5,116 nt of DNA from Oscillospiraceae bacterium. GTDB lineage: Bacteria > Bacillota > Clostridia > Oscillospirales > CAG-272. The DNA is taken from assembly GCA_015063655.1 (NCBI GenBank), contig SVTU01000097.1, positions 1-5,116 on the forward strand. The letters run 5' to 3'. Below, in pieces: positions 1-5,035 of this stretch. The notes under the pieces are model-generated. The model saw only the letters and a list, made by a program, of their open reading frames with translations. It was not told the DNA's origin and made no database searches. Position numbers and translations under genes: made by a program. Each line of letters opens with the position of its first letter. Position 1 is the first letter of the stretch.

Positions 1-764
1 AGCCCCTGGACGGTCACGCCCTTGCCTGACAGTGCGCCCATGCAAAGCGGGAAGGCCGCTCCCGACCAGTCGCCCTCAACACGGGCGTGCTTCGGCGAGA
101 CAAGGGGAACCCCCCCTACCTTAAAGCCATTGCTTGTGCGTGCGGGCCGGGCGGAGAAGGCAGCAAGCGCATCCACCGTCATATCCACGTACGGGGCAGA
201 GGCAAGCGTGCCGTCTATGATCAGCCTGCTCGGCTCATCAAGGCAAGAGAGAGCAAAGAGAAGTCCGCTGACGAACTGTGAGGATACGTCACCCCGTATG
301 CGGTATTCGCCATGTGTCAGCCTGCCGCAGCAGAGCAGGGTGTCCTGTTCGGGCCGTGTCAGCGTAACGCCGTGCGCTTTCAGTGCCTCATCCAAGGGGG
401 AGAGAGGACGCTCGGAGAGCCGTCCGTGCATGCGCACGGCGGCGTTTACGCCGAGAGCGGCGATCACAGGGAGGAGAAAGCGAAGCGTTGAGCCGCTCTC
501 TCCACAGTCCATTTCGGCGCTGTGCGGGAGCGAAGCAGGCGAGAGGGGAGAGACGGTAAAGTCACAGCCCTCGCGGAGAACGTTAGCCCCAAGAGCGCAA
601 AGACAGCGCACCGTGGCATTGATGTCGTCGTTGACCTGCTCACAGCGTATATGCGTTTCGGTGTTGGCAAGGGCGGCACAGATCAGCAGTCGGTGCGCCA
701 CCGATTTTGAGGCAACCGCCTCGATAGAGCCGCCCACGGCGGACGGCGAGATCGTTACGTTCAT
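1..764 (-). CDS. aroA: 3-phosphoshikimate 1-carboxyvinyltransferase (EPSP synthase), 5' part, cut by window edge
   Basis: The enzyme transfers the enolpyruvyl group of PEP to shikimate-3-phosphate, giving EPSP, the sixth step of the shikimate pathway; it is cytoplasmic. Only the N-terminal 254 residues of a protein usually around 420-430 long are inside the window, with no stop or frameshift in the frame read. Visible family signatures: the substrate-binding SKSVAHR (residues 19-25, lysine 20 and arginine 25), GESGSTLRF (88-96, the counterpart of the E. coli GNAGTAMRP loop), GDVSSQFVSG (158-167) and EGDWSGAAF (230-238). The start is the ATG at 764-762, which overlaps the aroB stop as ATGA, with AAGGGA (773-778) 8 nt upstream. 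That overlap implies translational coupling with aroB. The loop glycine matching E. coli Gly96 is kept (G91), while the position matching Pro101 is Phe; I take this as lineage variation. Identification is very secure; the C-terminal half is unseen. Confidence 0.96.
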   Translation of the reverse strand, partial: MNVTISPSAVGGSIEAVASKSVAHRLLICAALANTETHIRCEQVNDDINATVRCLCALGANVLREGCDFTVSPLSPASLPHSAEMDCGESGSTLRFLLPVIAALGVNAAVRMHGRLSERPLSPLDEALKAHGVTLTRPEQDTLLCCGRLTHGEYRIRGDVSSQFVSGLLFALSCLDEPSRLIIDGTLASAPYVDMTVDALAAFSARPARTSNGFKVGGVPLVSPKHARVEGDWSGAAFPLCMGALSGKGVTVQG

Positions 765-1819
765 AGGGTCAGTCCCTTCTGTAAGAAATCGCTCAGTGAC
801 GAAACGGGAATGGGATACAGACGTGTGTCACCGATGGCGTAGGGCAAAACCAACGTGACCGTGTCGCCCTGCCTTTTCTTATCCACAAGTGCTGCTTTGG
901 CAAGCTCGTCTGCCGTATAGGCGCACGTTGTGGGGAGAGCGAGACGGGAAAGCAGAGCGATCAGCTCGTCAAGCTCCTCGGCTGTGGCAAGCCCCAAGGC
1001 GACGGAAGCCCGCATGGCGGTGACCGTGCCGATCGCTACGGCGCTTCCGTGCGAGATCTGCATGCCCGAGCAAAGCTCCACGGCATGCCCGATGGTGTGG
1101 CCGAGGTTGAGAAGCTGACGCTCTCCCTTGTCGAATTCATCGGCACAAACGATATCGGCCTTATGCTGTACACAGTCGGCGATGACCTGCACGGTGTCGC
1201 TTGTCAGCGCACCCGAGGCGAGGCGGTCGAACAGAGGCCTATCGTTGATCACGGCATATTTAACAACCTCGGCACAGCCGTCTGAGAAGGTGGCAGAGGG
1301 CAGCGTGTGCAAAGTCTGTGGGTCGCACAGCACCAAGGCGGGCTGATGAAACGCTCCCACAAGATTTTTACCTGCACGCAGGTCCACCGCCGTTTTTCCG
1401 CCAACCGAGGAATCCACGGCGGCGAGCAGGGTGGTGGGAAGCTGAATAAAGCGAATCCCCCGCAGATAGGTGGCGGCGGCAAAGCCGCACAGGTCGCCCA
1501 CCACACCGCCGCCAAGGGCAAAGAGGCAGTCGGAGCGCGTCAGGCGCTGTTCGGCCAAAAATTCCCACAGAGCAACCAGCATCTCGGTGCTTTTGCTCTC
1601 CTCGCCGTGCGGGAATACAAAGCGTACCGTCCGATAGCCTGCCTTTGTGAGAGACTTGTCCAAGCGGTCGGCGTACAGTGCCGCCACGGTATCGTCGGTG
1701 ACGATGCAGGCACGGCAGGGGGCTACCACGGGGGCGCACAGCTCGCCCGCACGGTCAAGCAGACCGTTCCCGATGAGAACGTCATATGGCTTTGCGGTGT
1801 TTACGTGAATGGTAATCAT
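761..1819 (-). CDS. aroB: 3-dehydroquinate synthase
   Basis: Converts DAHP to 3-dehydroquinate using NAD+ and a divalent metal, the second step of the shikimate pathway, in the cytoplasm. The 352-residue product has normal family length. The nucleotide-binding region GGGVVGDL (103-110) is followed by YLRGIRFIQLPTTLLAAVDS (118-137) and SVGGKT (138-143), all hallmarks of the family. The metal ligands expected from the Aspergillus enzyme are present: E184 in GCAEVVK, H241 in LGHTIGHAVE and H257 in ISHGSA, with the additional active-site H245. VDKKRQGD (312-319) supplies the C-terminal lysines that contact substrate. The ATG at 1819-1817 is preceded by a strong AAAGGAG (1825-1831) at 5-nt spacing. 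It lies 14 nt after the tyrA stop and overlaps aroA by 4 nt, so it is an internal operon gene. No missing key residue was seen. Confidence 0.97.
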   Translation of the reverse strand: MITIHVNTAKPYDVLIGNGLLDRAGELCAPVVAPCRACIVTDDTVAALYADRLDKSLTKAGYRTVRFVFPHGEESKSTEMLVALWEFLAEQRLTRSDCLFALGGGVVGDLCGFAAATYLRGIRFIQLPTTLLAAVDSSVGGKTAVDLRAGKNLVGAFHQPALVLCDPQTLHTLPSATFSDGCAEVVKYAVINDRPLFDRLASGALTSDTVQVIADCVQHKADIVCADEFDKGERQLLNLGHTIGHAVELCSGMQISHGSAVAIGTVTAMRASVALGLATAEELDELIALLSRLALPTTCAYTADELAKAALVDKKRQGDTVTLVLPYAIGDTRLYPIPVSSLSDFLQKGLTL

Positions 1820-1833
1820 ATATACTCCTTTGT

Positions 1834-2664
1834 TTATCCGTCGATGCGTTCCTTGAGAATACGCCCCTCCCGCAAAAGCTCCGTCAGGGTGGGCAGGTCA
1901 TCGTCTGCAATGGCGTCTCGGTATGCCTGCAGGGAAGCGATGATGGTATCCAGCTCAAAGAGCAGAGGCTCCTTGTTTTCGAGGAACAGCTCGCTCCACA
2001 TCGCTTCATTCAGCCAAGCCACGCGGGTCAGATCCTTATAGCTTCCCGCCGAAAAGCCCTTGTGCTCCTGCGCCGTCGGGCTTTTGACGTAGGCATTGGA
2101 TACCACGTGCGCCAGCTGCGAGGTAAAGGCGATCACCCTATCGTGATTATCGGCTGTGGTCACCGAAAGACGGCCAAAGCCTGCGGGGGAGAGAAGCGTG
2201 CGAATGCGGTCAAGAAGCGCCATATCGTCATAGACGGGCGGAACGATGACCATGGGCGCACCCAGAAAGAGGGTAGCCTTGGCGTGCTTGAAGCCCGAAT
2301 ACTGAGAGCCTGCCATGGGGTGGCCGCCCACGAAGGTGAAGCCGTACCGTTCGGCCAAGGCCATACCGCACGCACACACCTGTTGCTTGGTGCCGCACAG
2401 GTCCATCAGCACGGCATTTCGGTCGATATAGGGGGCGATCTGCTCCATGTATGCCATGGTGGCAACGGGGTATAATGCCACGAGGATCAGCTCGCAGGAG
2501 GGAACTGTGTCGGCATTCAGCTTGCCGTCGATCACGCCCGACAGGGCGGCAAAGTCCTCAATGGTAATATCCTTGTCGTGGGCAAGCACGGTGTGGCCCG
2601 CCTTCTTGTAGGCCATGGCCATCGAGCCGCCGATCAGCCCAAGACCGCAAATTCCAACCGTCAT
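1834..2664 (-). CDS. tyrA: Prephenate dehydrogenase (TyrA family), no ACT domain
   Basis: Oxidatively decarboxylates prephenate to 4-hydroxyphenylpyruvate, committing the aromatic pathway to tyrosine; cytoplasmic. The Rossmann motif GLGLIGGS (7-14) starts right at the N-terminus, and the second strand ends in an acidic residue (D30), which favours NAD+ over NADP+. Catalytic-domain motifs are GGHPMAGS (113-120, H115), NHDRVIAFTSQLAHVVS (173-189, H174 and H186) and LTRVAW (212-217, R214 as likely prephenate-carboxylate binder). I chose the ATG at 2664-2662, one nucleotide after the aroF stop. An upstream in-frame ATG would run through the end of aroF and add 17 Arg-rich residues before the Rossmann strand. 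The 276-residue length covers only the NAD-binding and helical dimerisation domains. The C-terminal ACT domain of Bacillus-type TyrA (about 370 residues) is absent. Use of arogenate instead of prephenate cannot be excluded from sequence. Confidence 0.94.
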   Translation of the reverse strand: MTVGICGLGLIGGSMAMAYKKAGHTVLAHDKDITIEDFAALSGVIDGKLNADTVPSCELILVALYPVATMAYMEQIAPYIDRNAVLMDLCGTKQQVCACGMALAERYGFTFVGGHPMAGSQYSGFKHAKATLFLGAPMVIVPPVYDDMALLDRIRTLLSPAGFGRLSVTTADNHDRVIAFTSQLAHVVSNAYVKSPTAQEHKGFSAGSYKDLTRVAWLNEAMWSELFLENKEPLLFELDTIIASLQAYRDAIADDDLPTLTELLREGRILKERIDG

Positions 2665-2665
2665 G

Positions 2666-3682
2666 TTAGTTTGCCTCGCTTTCCGCCAACGCCCTGCGCA
2701 CCGTGCCAACCGCACGCATCACGTCGGCAAAGGCATCGGGGGTGAGCGACTGTGCGCCGTCGCAGAGTGCGTTCTTCGGGTCGTTGTGCACCTCGATCAT
2801 CAAGCCGTGTGCGCCTGCGGCGGCAGCCGCCAAGGCCATGGGCTTGACAAGGCGTGCCACACCCGTGGCGTGAGAGGGGTCGATGATCACGGGCAGGTGA
2901 GTCAGCTCACGCAGCATGGGTACGGCCGAAATATCCAGGGTATTGCGGGTGTAGGTCTCAAAGGTGCGAATGCCTCGCTCGCAGAGAATGACGTTCTCGT
3001 TCCCGCCCGCCATGATGTATTCGGCAGACATCAACAGCTCCTTGAGGGTATTGGCAAGTCCGCGCTTGAGCAGAATGGGCTTGCGTGTCTTGCCAAGCTC
3101 CTTGAGAAGCTCAAAGTTCTGCATATTGCGTGCGCCGACCTGAATGACGTCAACGTCCTCAAACAGAGGCAGGTGGTTGGCGTTCATGATCTCGGTCACG
3201 ATGGGCAGTCCCGTTTCCTCCTTGGCACGCAGCAGCAGCTCAATGCCGTCTGCCTTCAGGCCTTGGAAGTCGTAGGGCGAGGTGCGGGGCTTGAAGGCAC
3301 CGCCTCGCAGCATGGTGGCACCTGCCGCCTTTACGGAACGGGCGATCGCCATGACCTGCTCCTCATTCTCCACCGAGCAAGGGCCTGCCATCACGGCAAA
3401 GATATCACCGCCCACCGAGGTGTTGCCCACCTCGATGACGCTGTCATCGGGATGGAACTTGCGGTTGGCGCTCTTAAACGGCTCGCTGATGCGCTTAACG
3501 GACTCCACGATCTCCAGGCTCTCCAAAAGCTCGGCGTCGATCTTGGCGGTGTCTCCCACAAGACCCACCACGGTGTGCATGCTGCCGTGAGAAATATGTA
3601 CGTCAAGTCCTTGGTTCTTGAGCCACGTGGAAAGATTTTCAATTTGCGTTTCGGTTGTACCTTGCTTTAATACGGCGATCAT
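2666..3682 (-). CDS. aroF: 3-deoxy-7-phosphoheptulonate (DAHP) synthase, type I-beta with N-terminal regulatory domain
   Basis: Condenses PEP with erythrose-4-phosphate to DAHP, the entry step of the shikimate pathway. At 338 residues it matches the Thermotoga maritima-type layout: an N-terminal ferredoxin-like (ACT-like) domain of roughly 70 residues, then a TIM barrel. Visible motifs are MAGPCSVE (98-105; metal ligand C102), the PEP/E4P site GGAFKPRTSPY (127-137; K131), KRGLANT (206-212), DPSHATG (268-274; H271) and IEVHNDP (296-302; E297), with D308 in CDGAQSL. Together C102, H271, E297 and D308 form the complete metal site. In characterised relatives the N-terminal domain binds tyrosine or other aromatics as feedback inhibitor; which ligand applies here is inference. 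The ATG at 3682-3680 has AAGGAG (3692-3697) 9 nt upstream. It is the first structural gene after the attenuator leader and is followed 1 nt later by tyrA. Confidence 0.96.
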   Translation of the reverse strand: MIAVLKQGTTETQIENLSTWLKNQGLDVHISHGSMHTVVGLVGDTAKIDAELLESLEIVESVKRISEPFKSANRKFHPDDSVIEVGNTSVGGDIFAVMAGPCSVENEEQVMAIARSVKAAGATMLRGGAFKPRTSPYDFQGLKADGIELLLRAKEETGLPIVTEIMNANHLPLFEDVDVIQVGARNMQNFELLKELGKTRKPILLKRGLANTLKELLMSAEYIMAGGNENVILCERGIRTFETYTRNTLDISAVPMLRELTHLPVIIDPSHATGVARLVKPMALAAAAAGAHGLMIEVHNDPKNALCDGAQSLTPDAFADVMRAVGTVRRALAESEAN

Positions 3683-3691
3683 TGTGCTATT

Positions 3692-3697
3692 CTCCTT
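3692..3697 (-). promoter_or_regulatory. Ribosome binding site of aroF
   Basis: AAGGAG on the minus strand, 9 nt before the aroF ATG, is a near-perfect Shine-Dalgarno sequence. It fixes the aroF start and lies clear of the attenuator terminator, so aroF translation should be efficient on read-through transcripts. Confidence 0.85.
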
Positions 3698-3745
3698 GAA
3701 AAATGTTATTTCTGCGCTTCATACAGACCGCAGGGGCAAGCACAG

Positions 3746-3788
3746 AAAAAAGGAAAGCCCTGCGGTGTTTTCACCGGAAAGGCTTTCC
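3746..3788 (-). terminator. Intrinsic terminator of the tyrosine attenuator (strands 3:4)
   Basis: Minus-strand RNA forms a two-part hairpin. The outer stem pairs GGAAAGCC (3788-3781) with GGCTTTCC (3759-3752), 8 bp with no mismatch. The inner stem pairs CGGTG (3776-3772) with CACCG (3767-3763) around an AAAA loop. Six consecutive T residues (3751-3746) follow directly. It sits between the leader ORF and aroF, with no other gene on this strand to terminate, which is the signature of a premature terminator. Its 5' arm also takes part in the alternative antiterminator pairing. Confidence 0.92.
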
Positions 3789-3866
3789 ATACTCTGAATA
3801 TTCAGACGGGAGCGAATTCCGCAACAAAAGCACCTTTATCTTATTGCACGCAATAATAATAAAGGT
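3778..3866 (-). promoter_or_regulatory. Attenuator switch: 1:2 hairpin and competing 2:3 antiterminator
   Basis: Strand 1 ACCTTTAT (3866-3859) pairs perfectly with strand 2 ATAAAGGT (3839-3832). Inside it TTATTG (3856-3851) pairs with CAATAA (3846-3841) around CGTG, giving 14 bp with one small internal loop. Strand 1 lies on Tyr codons 14-16 and the inner arm on codons 17-19. Strand 2 begins just after the leader stop. When free, AAAGG plus CTTTT of strand 2 (3837-3833 and 3830-3826) can pair with GAAAGCCTTT (3787-3778) with a 2-nt bulge and one G-U pair. This occupies the 5' arm of the terminator. A second option pairs GGTG/TTTT (3834-3826, one bulged C) with AAAACACC (3771-3764). The layout is that of trp- or pheA-type ribosome-mediated attenuation. 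Pairings were found by eye; no energies were calculated. Confidence 0.85.
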
Positions 3867-3906
3867 AAAAATACTCGTATGCAAAGCTGTTCGCTACCGT
3901 TCTCAT
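3841..3906 (-). CDS. Tyrosine-rich leader peptide (attenuation sensor), 21 residues
   Basis: A short ORF from ATG (3906-3904) to TAA (3843-3841) encodes 21 residues, the last fourteen being FAYEYFYLYYYCVQ. Six of 21 residues are tyrosine (codons 10, 12, 14, 16, 17, 18) and two are phenylalanine (8, 13), far beyond chance and clustered before the stop. A GGGAG (3917-3921) lies 10 nt upstream and a further AGGAG (3926-3930) precedes it. The ORF sits between the operon promoter and an intrinsic terminator, with the Tyr codons inside strand 1 of the 1:2 hairpin. By analogy with known leader peptides, scarce charged tRNA-Tyr would stall the ribosome at codons 14-18 and free strand 2, allowing read-through into aroF-tyrA-aroB-aroA. 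The peptide itself probably has no function beyond being translated. I know of no established symbol for it. Confidence 0.9.
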   Translation of the reverse strand: MRTVANSFAYEYFYLYYYCVQ

Positions 3907-3942
3907 ACGTGTAAATCTCCCGTTGCTCCTGTAATTACGTAT

Positions 3943-3971
3943 AGTTTAGCACTCCTTTTTGGCTTTGTCAA
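3943..3971 (-). promoter_or_regulatory. Sigma-A-type promoter of the aroF-tyrA-aroB-aroA operon
   Basis: On the minus strand a perfect -35 TTGACA (3971-3966) is separated by exactly 17 nt from TAAACT (3948-3943), which matches the -10 consensus at four of six positions including the first two and last bases. Transcription would begin near 3936, giving roughly 30 nt before the leader-peptide ATG. An A/T-rich stretch lies upstream of the -35 (3975-3996) and could act as an UP element. Confidence 0.82.
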
Positions 3972-3998
3972 GGGCTTTTTCAAAAAAAATCAATTTGT

Positions 3999-4021
3999 CC
4001 CGCCTTGCTTGACAAGACGGG
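3999..4021. repeat. Imperfect inverted repeat over the -35 box of the plus-strand promoter; possible operator
   Basis: CCCGCCTTG (3999-4007) and CAAGACGGG (4013-4021) are inverted copies with one mismatch in nine positions, separated by 5 nt. The repeat covers the -35 box at 4009-4014. It lies upstream of the predicted transcription start, so it would act as DNA rather than as an RNA hairpin. The size and position fit a repressor site, but no regulator is visible in the window, and partial symmetry of this length can arise by chance. Confidence 0.4.
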
Positions 4022-4037
4022 GCGTTTGTGCTAAGAT
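4009..4037 (+). promoter_or_regulatory. Sigma-A-type promoter of the nucleotidyltransferase gene
   Basis: A perfect -35 TTGACA (4009-4014), a 17-nt spacer and TAAGAT (4032-4037) as -10 with four of six consensus bases. The start would be near 4044, leaving a short 5' UTR of about 28 nt with the ribosome binding site at 4059-4067. It is divergent from the aro operon promoter, the two -35 boxes being 37 bp apart. Confidence 0.8.
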
Positions 4038-4071
4038 AGAAGAGACGAAAAACACGCTAAGGAAGGGTAGT

Positions 4072-4950
4072 ATGACACTTTTGATTATGGCGGCAGGGCT
4101 TGGCTCACGCTACGGCGGCAATAAGCAGGTGGATGGCCTTGGTCCGAACAATGAAATCTTGATGCAATATTCGATCTATGACGCTATGAAGGCAGGCTTT
4201 GAACGTGTGGTGCTTGTCATCAAGCCCGAGCATAAGGAGATCGTGTCACGTCTTTGCAAATCGATCAAGGGCGTGAGCATTTCATACGTATACCAGGATT
4301 ATACCTCGCTTCCCACCTTCTATTCCGTGCCTCAAGGAAGGCAAAAGCCGTTTGGCACGGTGCATGCCGTGCTGTGTGCCGCCGAGGCAATTTGCGAGCC
4401 GTTTGCCATCATCAATGCCGATGATTATTACGGCCCCGATGCCTACCGTGTGATGGCGCAAAGCTTGCGTGACCTGCGGGAGCATGAGGGCGTGATGGTG
4501 ACGTATCGCCTCAAGAATACGGTCAGCCGAAACGGTGCGGTGACACGGGGCATTTGTACGGAAAAGGACGGGTATTTAGCGGGCGTGCGTGAGGCATACC
4601 GAGTTACCCTTGGCGAGGACGGCCGTATCGCAGACGAGAACGGCACACAGCTGTCGCCTCTTTCGGCGGTGTCCATGAACATGTGGGGCTTTACGCCTGC
4701 GATCTTTGAGAGCATACGGCAGGAATTCCATCGCTTCCTTGCCTCGCTTGATGCCGAGGACAGCAAAGCGGAGTACGCCCTGCCTACCATGGTGGATCAC
4801 CTGCTCGGGAGCGGCAGTCTGTCGGTGCGCATGCTGATGACCGATTCCGTTTGGTTTGGCGTGACCTATGCTGAGGATAAGCCGCTTGTGCAAGCCGCTC
4901 TGCGTGCTTTGCACGAGGACGGCACGTATCCCACTCCCCTGTTTGGGTGA
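4072..4950 (+). CDS. Nucleotidyltransferase family protein (NDP-sugar pyrophosphorylase-like)
   Basis: A 292-residue protein of the NTP_transferase fold (GT-A-like Rossmann), which typically joins an NTP to a sugar- or alcohol-phosphate with release of pyrophosphate. The N-terminus MAAGLGSRYGG (6-16) followed by K18 is the nucleotide-binding signature loop. NADDYYG (115-121) holds the metal-binding aspartate region, preceded by FGTVHAV (94-100), the usual base/sugar-contact segment. The C-terminal part (about 200-292) lacks any recognisable left-handed beta-helix repeat, so it is a single-domain enzyme. The start at 4072 is supported by AAGGAAGGG (4059-4067) and by the promoter just upstream. 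The frame stays open back to 3703, but that extension would run through the promoter and the opposing leader, so I reject it. The substrate is not predictable from sequence. Nothing ties it to aromatic synthesis apart from divergent placement. Cytoplasmic; no signal peptide or membrane segment. Confidence 0.85.
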   Translation: MTLLIMAAGLGSRYGGNKQVDGLGPNNEILMQYSIYDAMKAGFERVVLVIKPEHKEIVSRLCKSIKGVSISYVYQDYTSLPTFYSVPQGRQKPFGTVHAVLCAAEAICEPFAIINADDYYGPDAYRVMAQSLRDLREHEGVMVTYRLKNTVSRNGAVTRGICTEKDGYLAGVREAYRVTLGEDGRIADENGTQLSPLSAVSMNMWGFTPAIFESIRQEFHRFLASLDAEDSKAEYALPTMVDHLLGSGSLSVRMLMTDSVWFGVTYAEDKPLVQAALRALHEDGTYPTPLFG

Positions 4951-4971
4951 TCATAGCCTACACAACATACG

Positions 4972-5022
4972 AAAAAAGACGATCCCAACGAGGAAACCCT
5001 CGTTGGGATCGATGTTTTTTTT
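4972..5022. terminator. Bidirectional intrinsic terminator between convergent genes
   Basis: GATCCCAACGAGG (4981-4993) pairs perfectly with its complement at 4998-5010 around an AAAC loop, and C4980-G5011 extends it to 14 bp. On the plus strand eight T residues follow (5015-5022), terminating the nucleotidyltransferase transcript 22 nt or more after its stop. On the minus strand the six A residues at 4972-4977 become a T6 run after the same hairpin, terminating ppdK. The convergent gene arrangement agrees with use in both directions. Confidence 0.93.
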
Positions 5023-5035
5023 AGCAATCGCTCAA

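Noticed and set aside
22..858. Long plus-strand open frame opposite aroA
   Set aside because: It is antisense to the well-conserved aroA and the end of aroB, has low-complexity Ser/Arg-rich content and resembles no family; a shadow frame of G+C-rich coding sequence.
1307..2041. Plus-strand open frame opposite aroB and tyrA
   Set aside because: It spans the junction of two real minus-strand genes and has no family motifs; a shadow.
2664..2715. Upstream in-frame start for tyrA
   Set aside because: It would add 17 Arg-rich residues encoded within the 3' end of aroF. The ATG at 2664 sits directly before the Rossmann strand and 1 nt after the aroF stop.
2615..3670. Long plus-strand open frame opposite aroF
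   Set aside because: It mirrors aroF almost end to end, is His/Gly/Val-rich in the manner of antisense frames and has no recognisable motif; aroF has complete catalytic residues on the other strand.
3931..3938. GTAATTAC palindrome near the predicted start of the aro transcript
   Set aside because: Only 8 bp in an AT-rich region and easily expected by chance; not enough to call an operator.
3683..3942. T-box riboswitch upstream of aroF
   Set aside because: No T-box consensus (AGGGUGGNACCGCG-like) and no specifier-loop stem I were found. ACACCGCAGGG at 3767-3757 has a faint resemblance but lies inside the terminator hairpin. The Tyr-rich translated ORF explains the region better.
3703..4071. 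N-terminal extension of the nucleotidyltransferase frame back to 3703
   Set aside because: The open frame crosses the gene's own promoter, the divergent promoter and the attenuator on the other strand. The family signature MAAGLGSRYGG starts five residues after the 4072 ATG, which has its own ribosome binding site.
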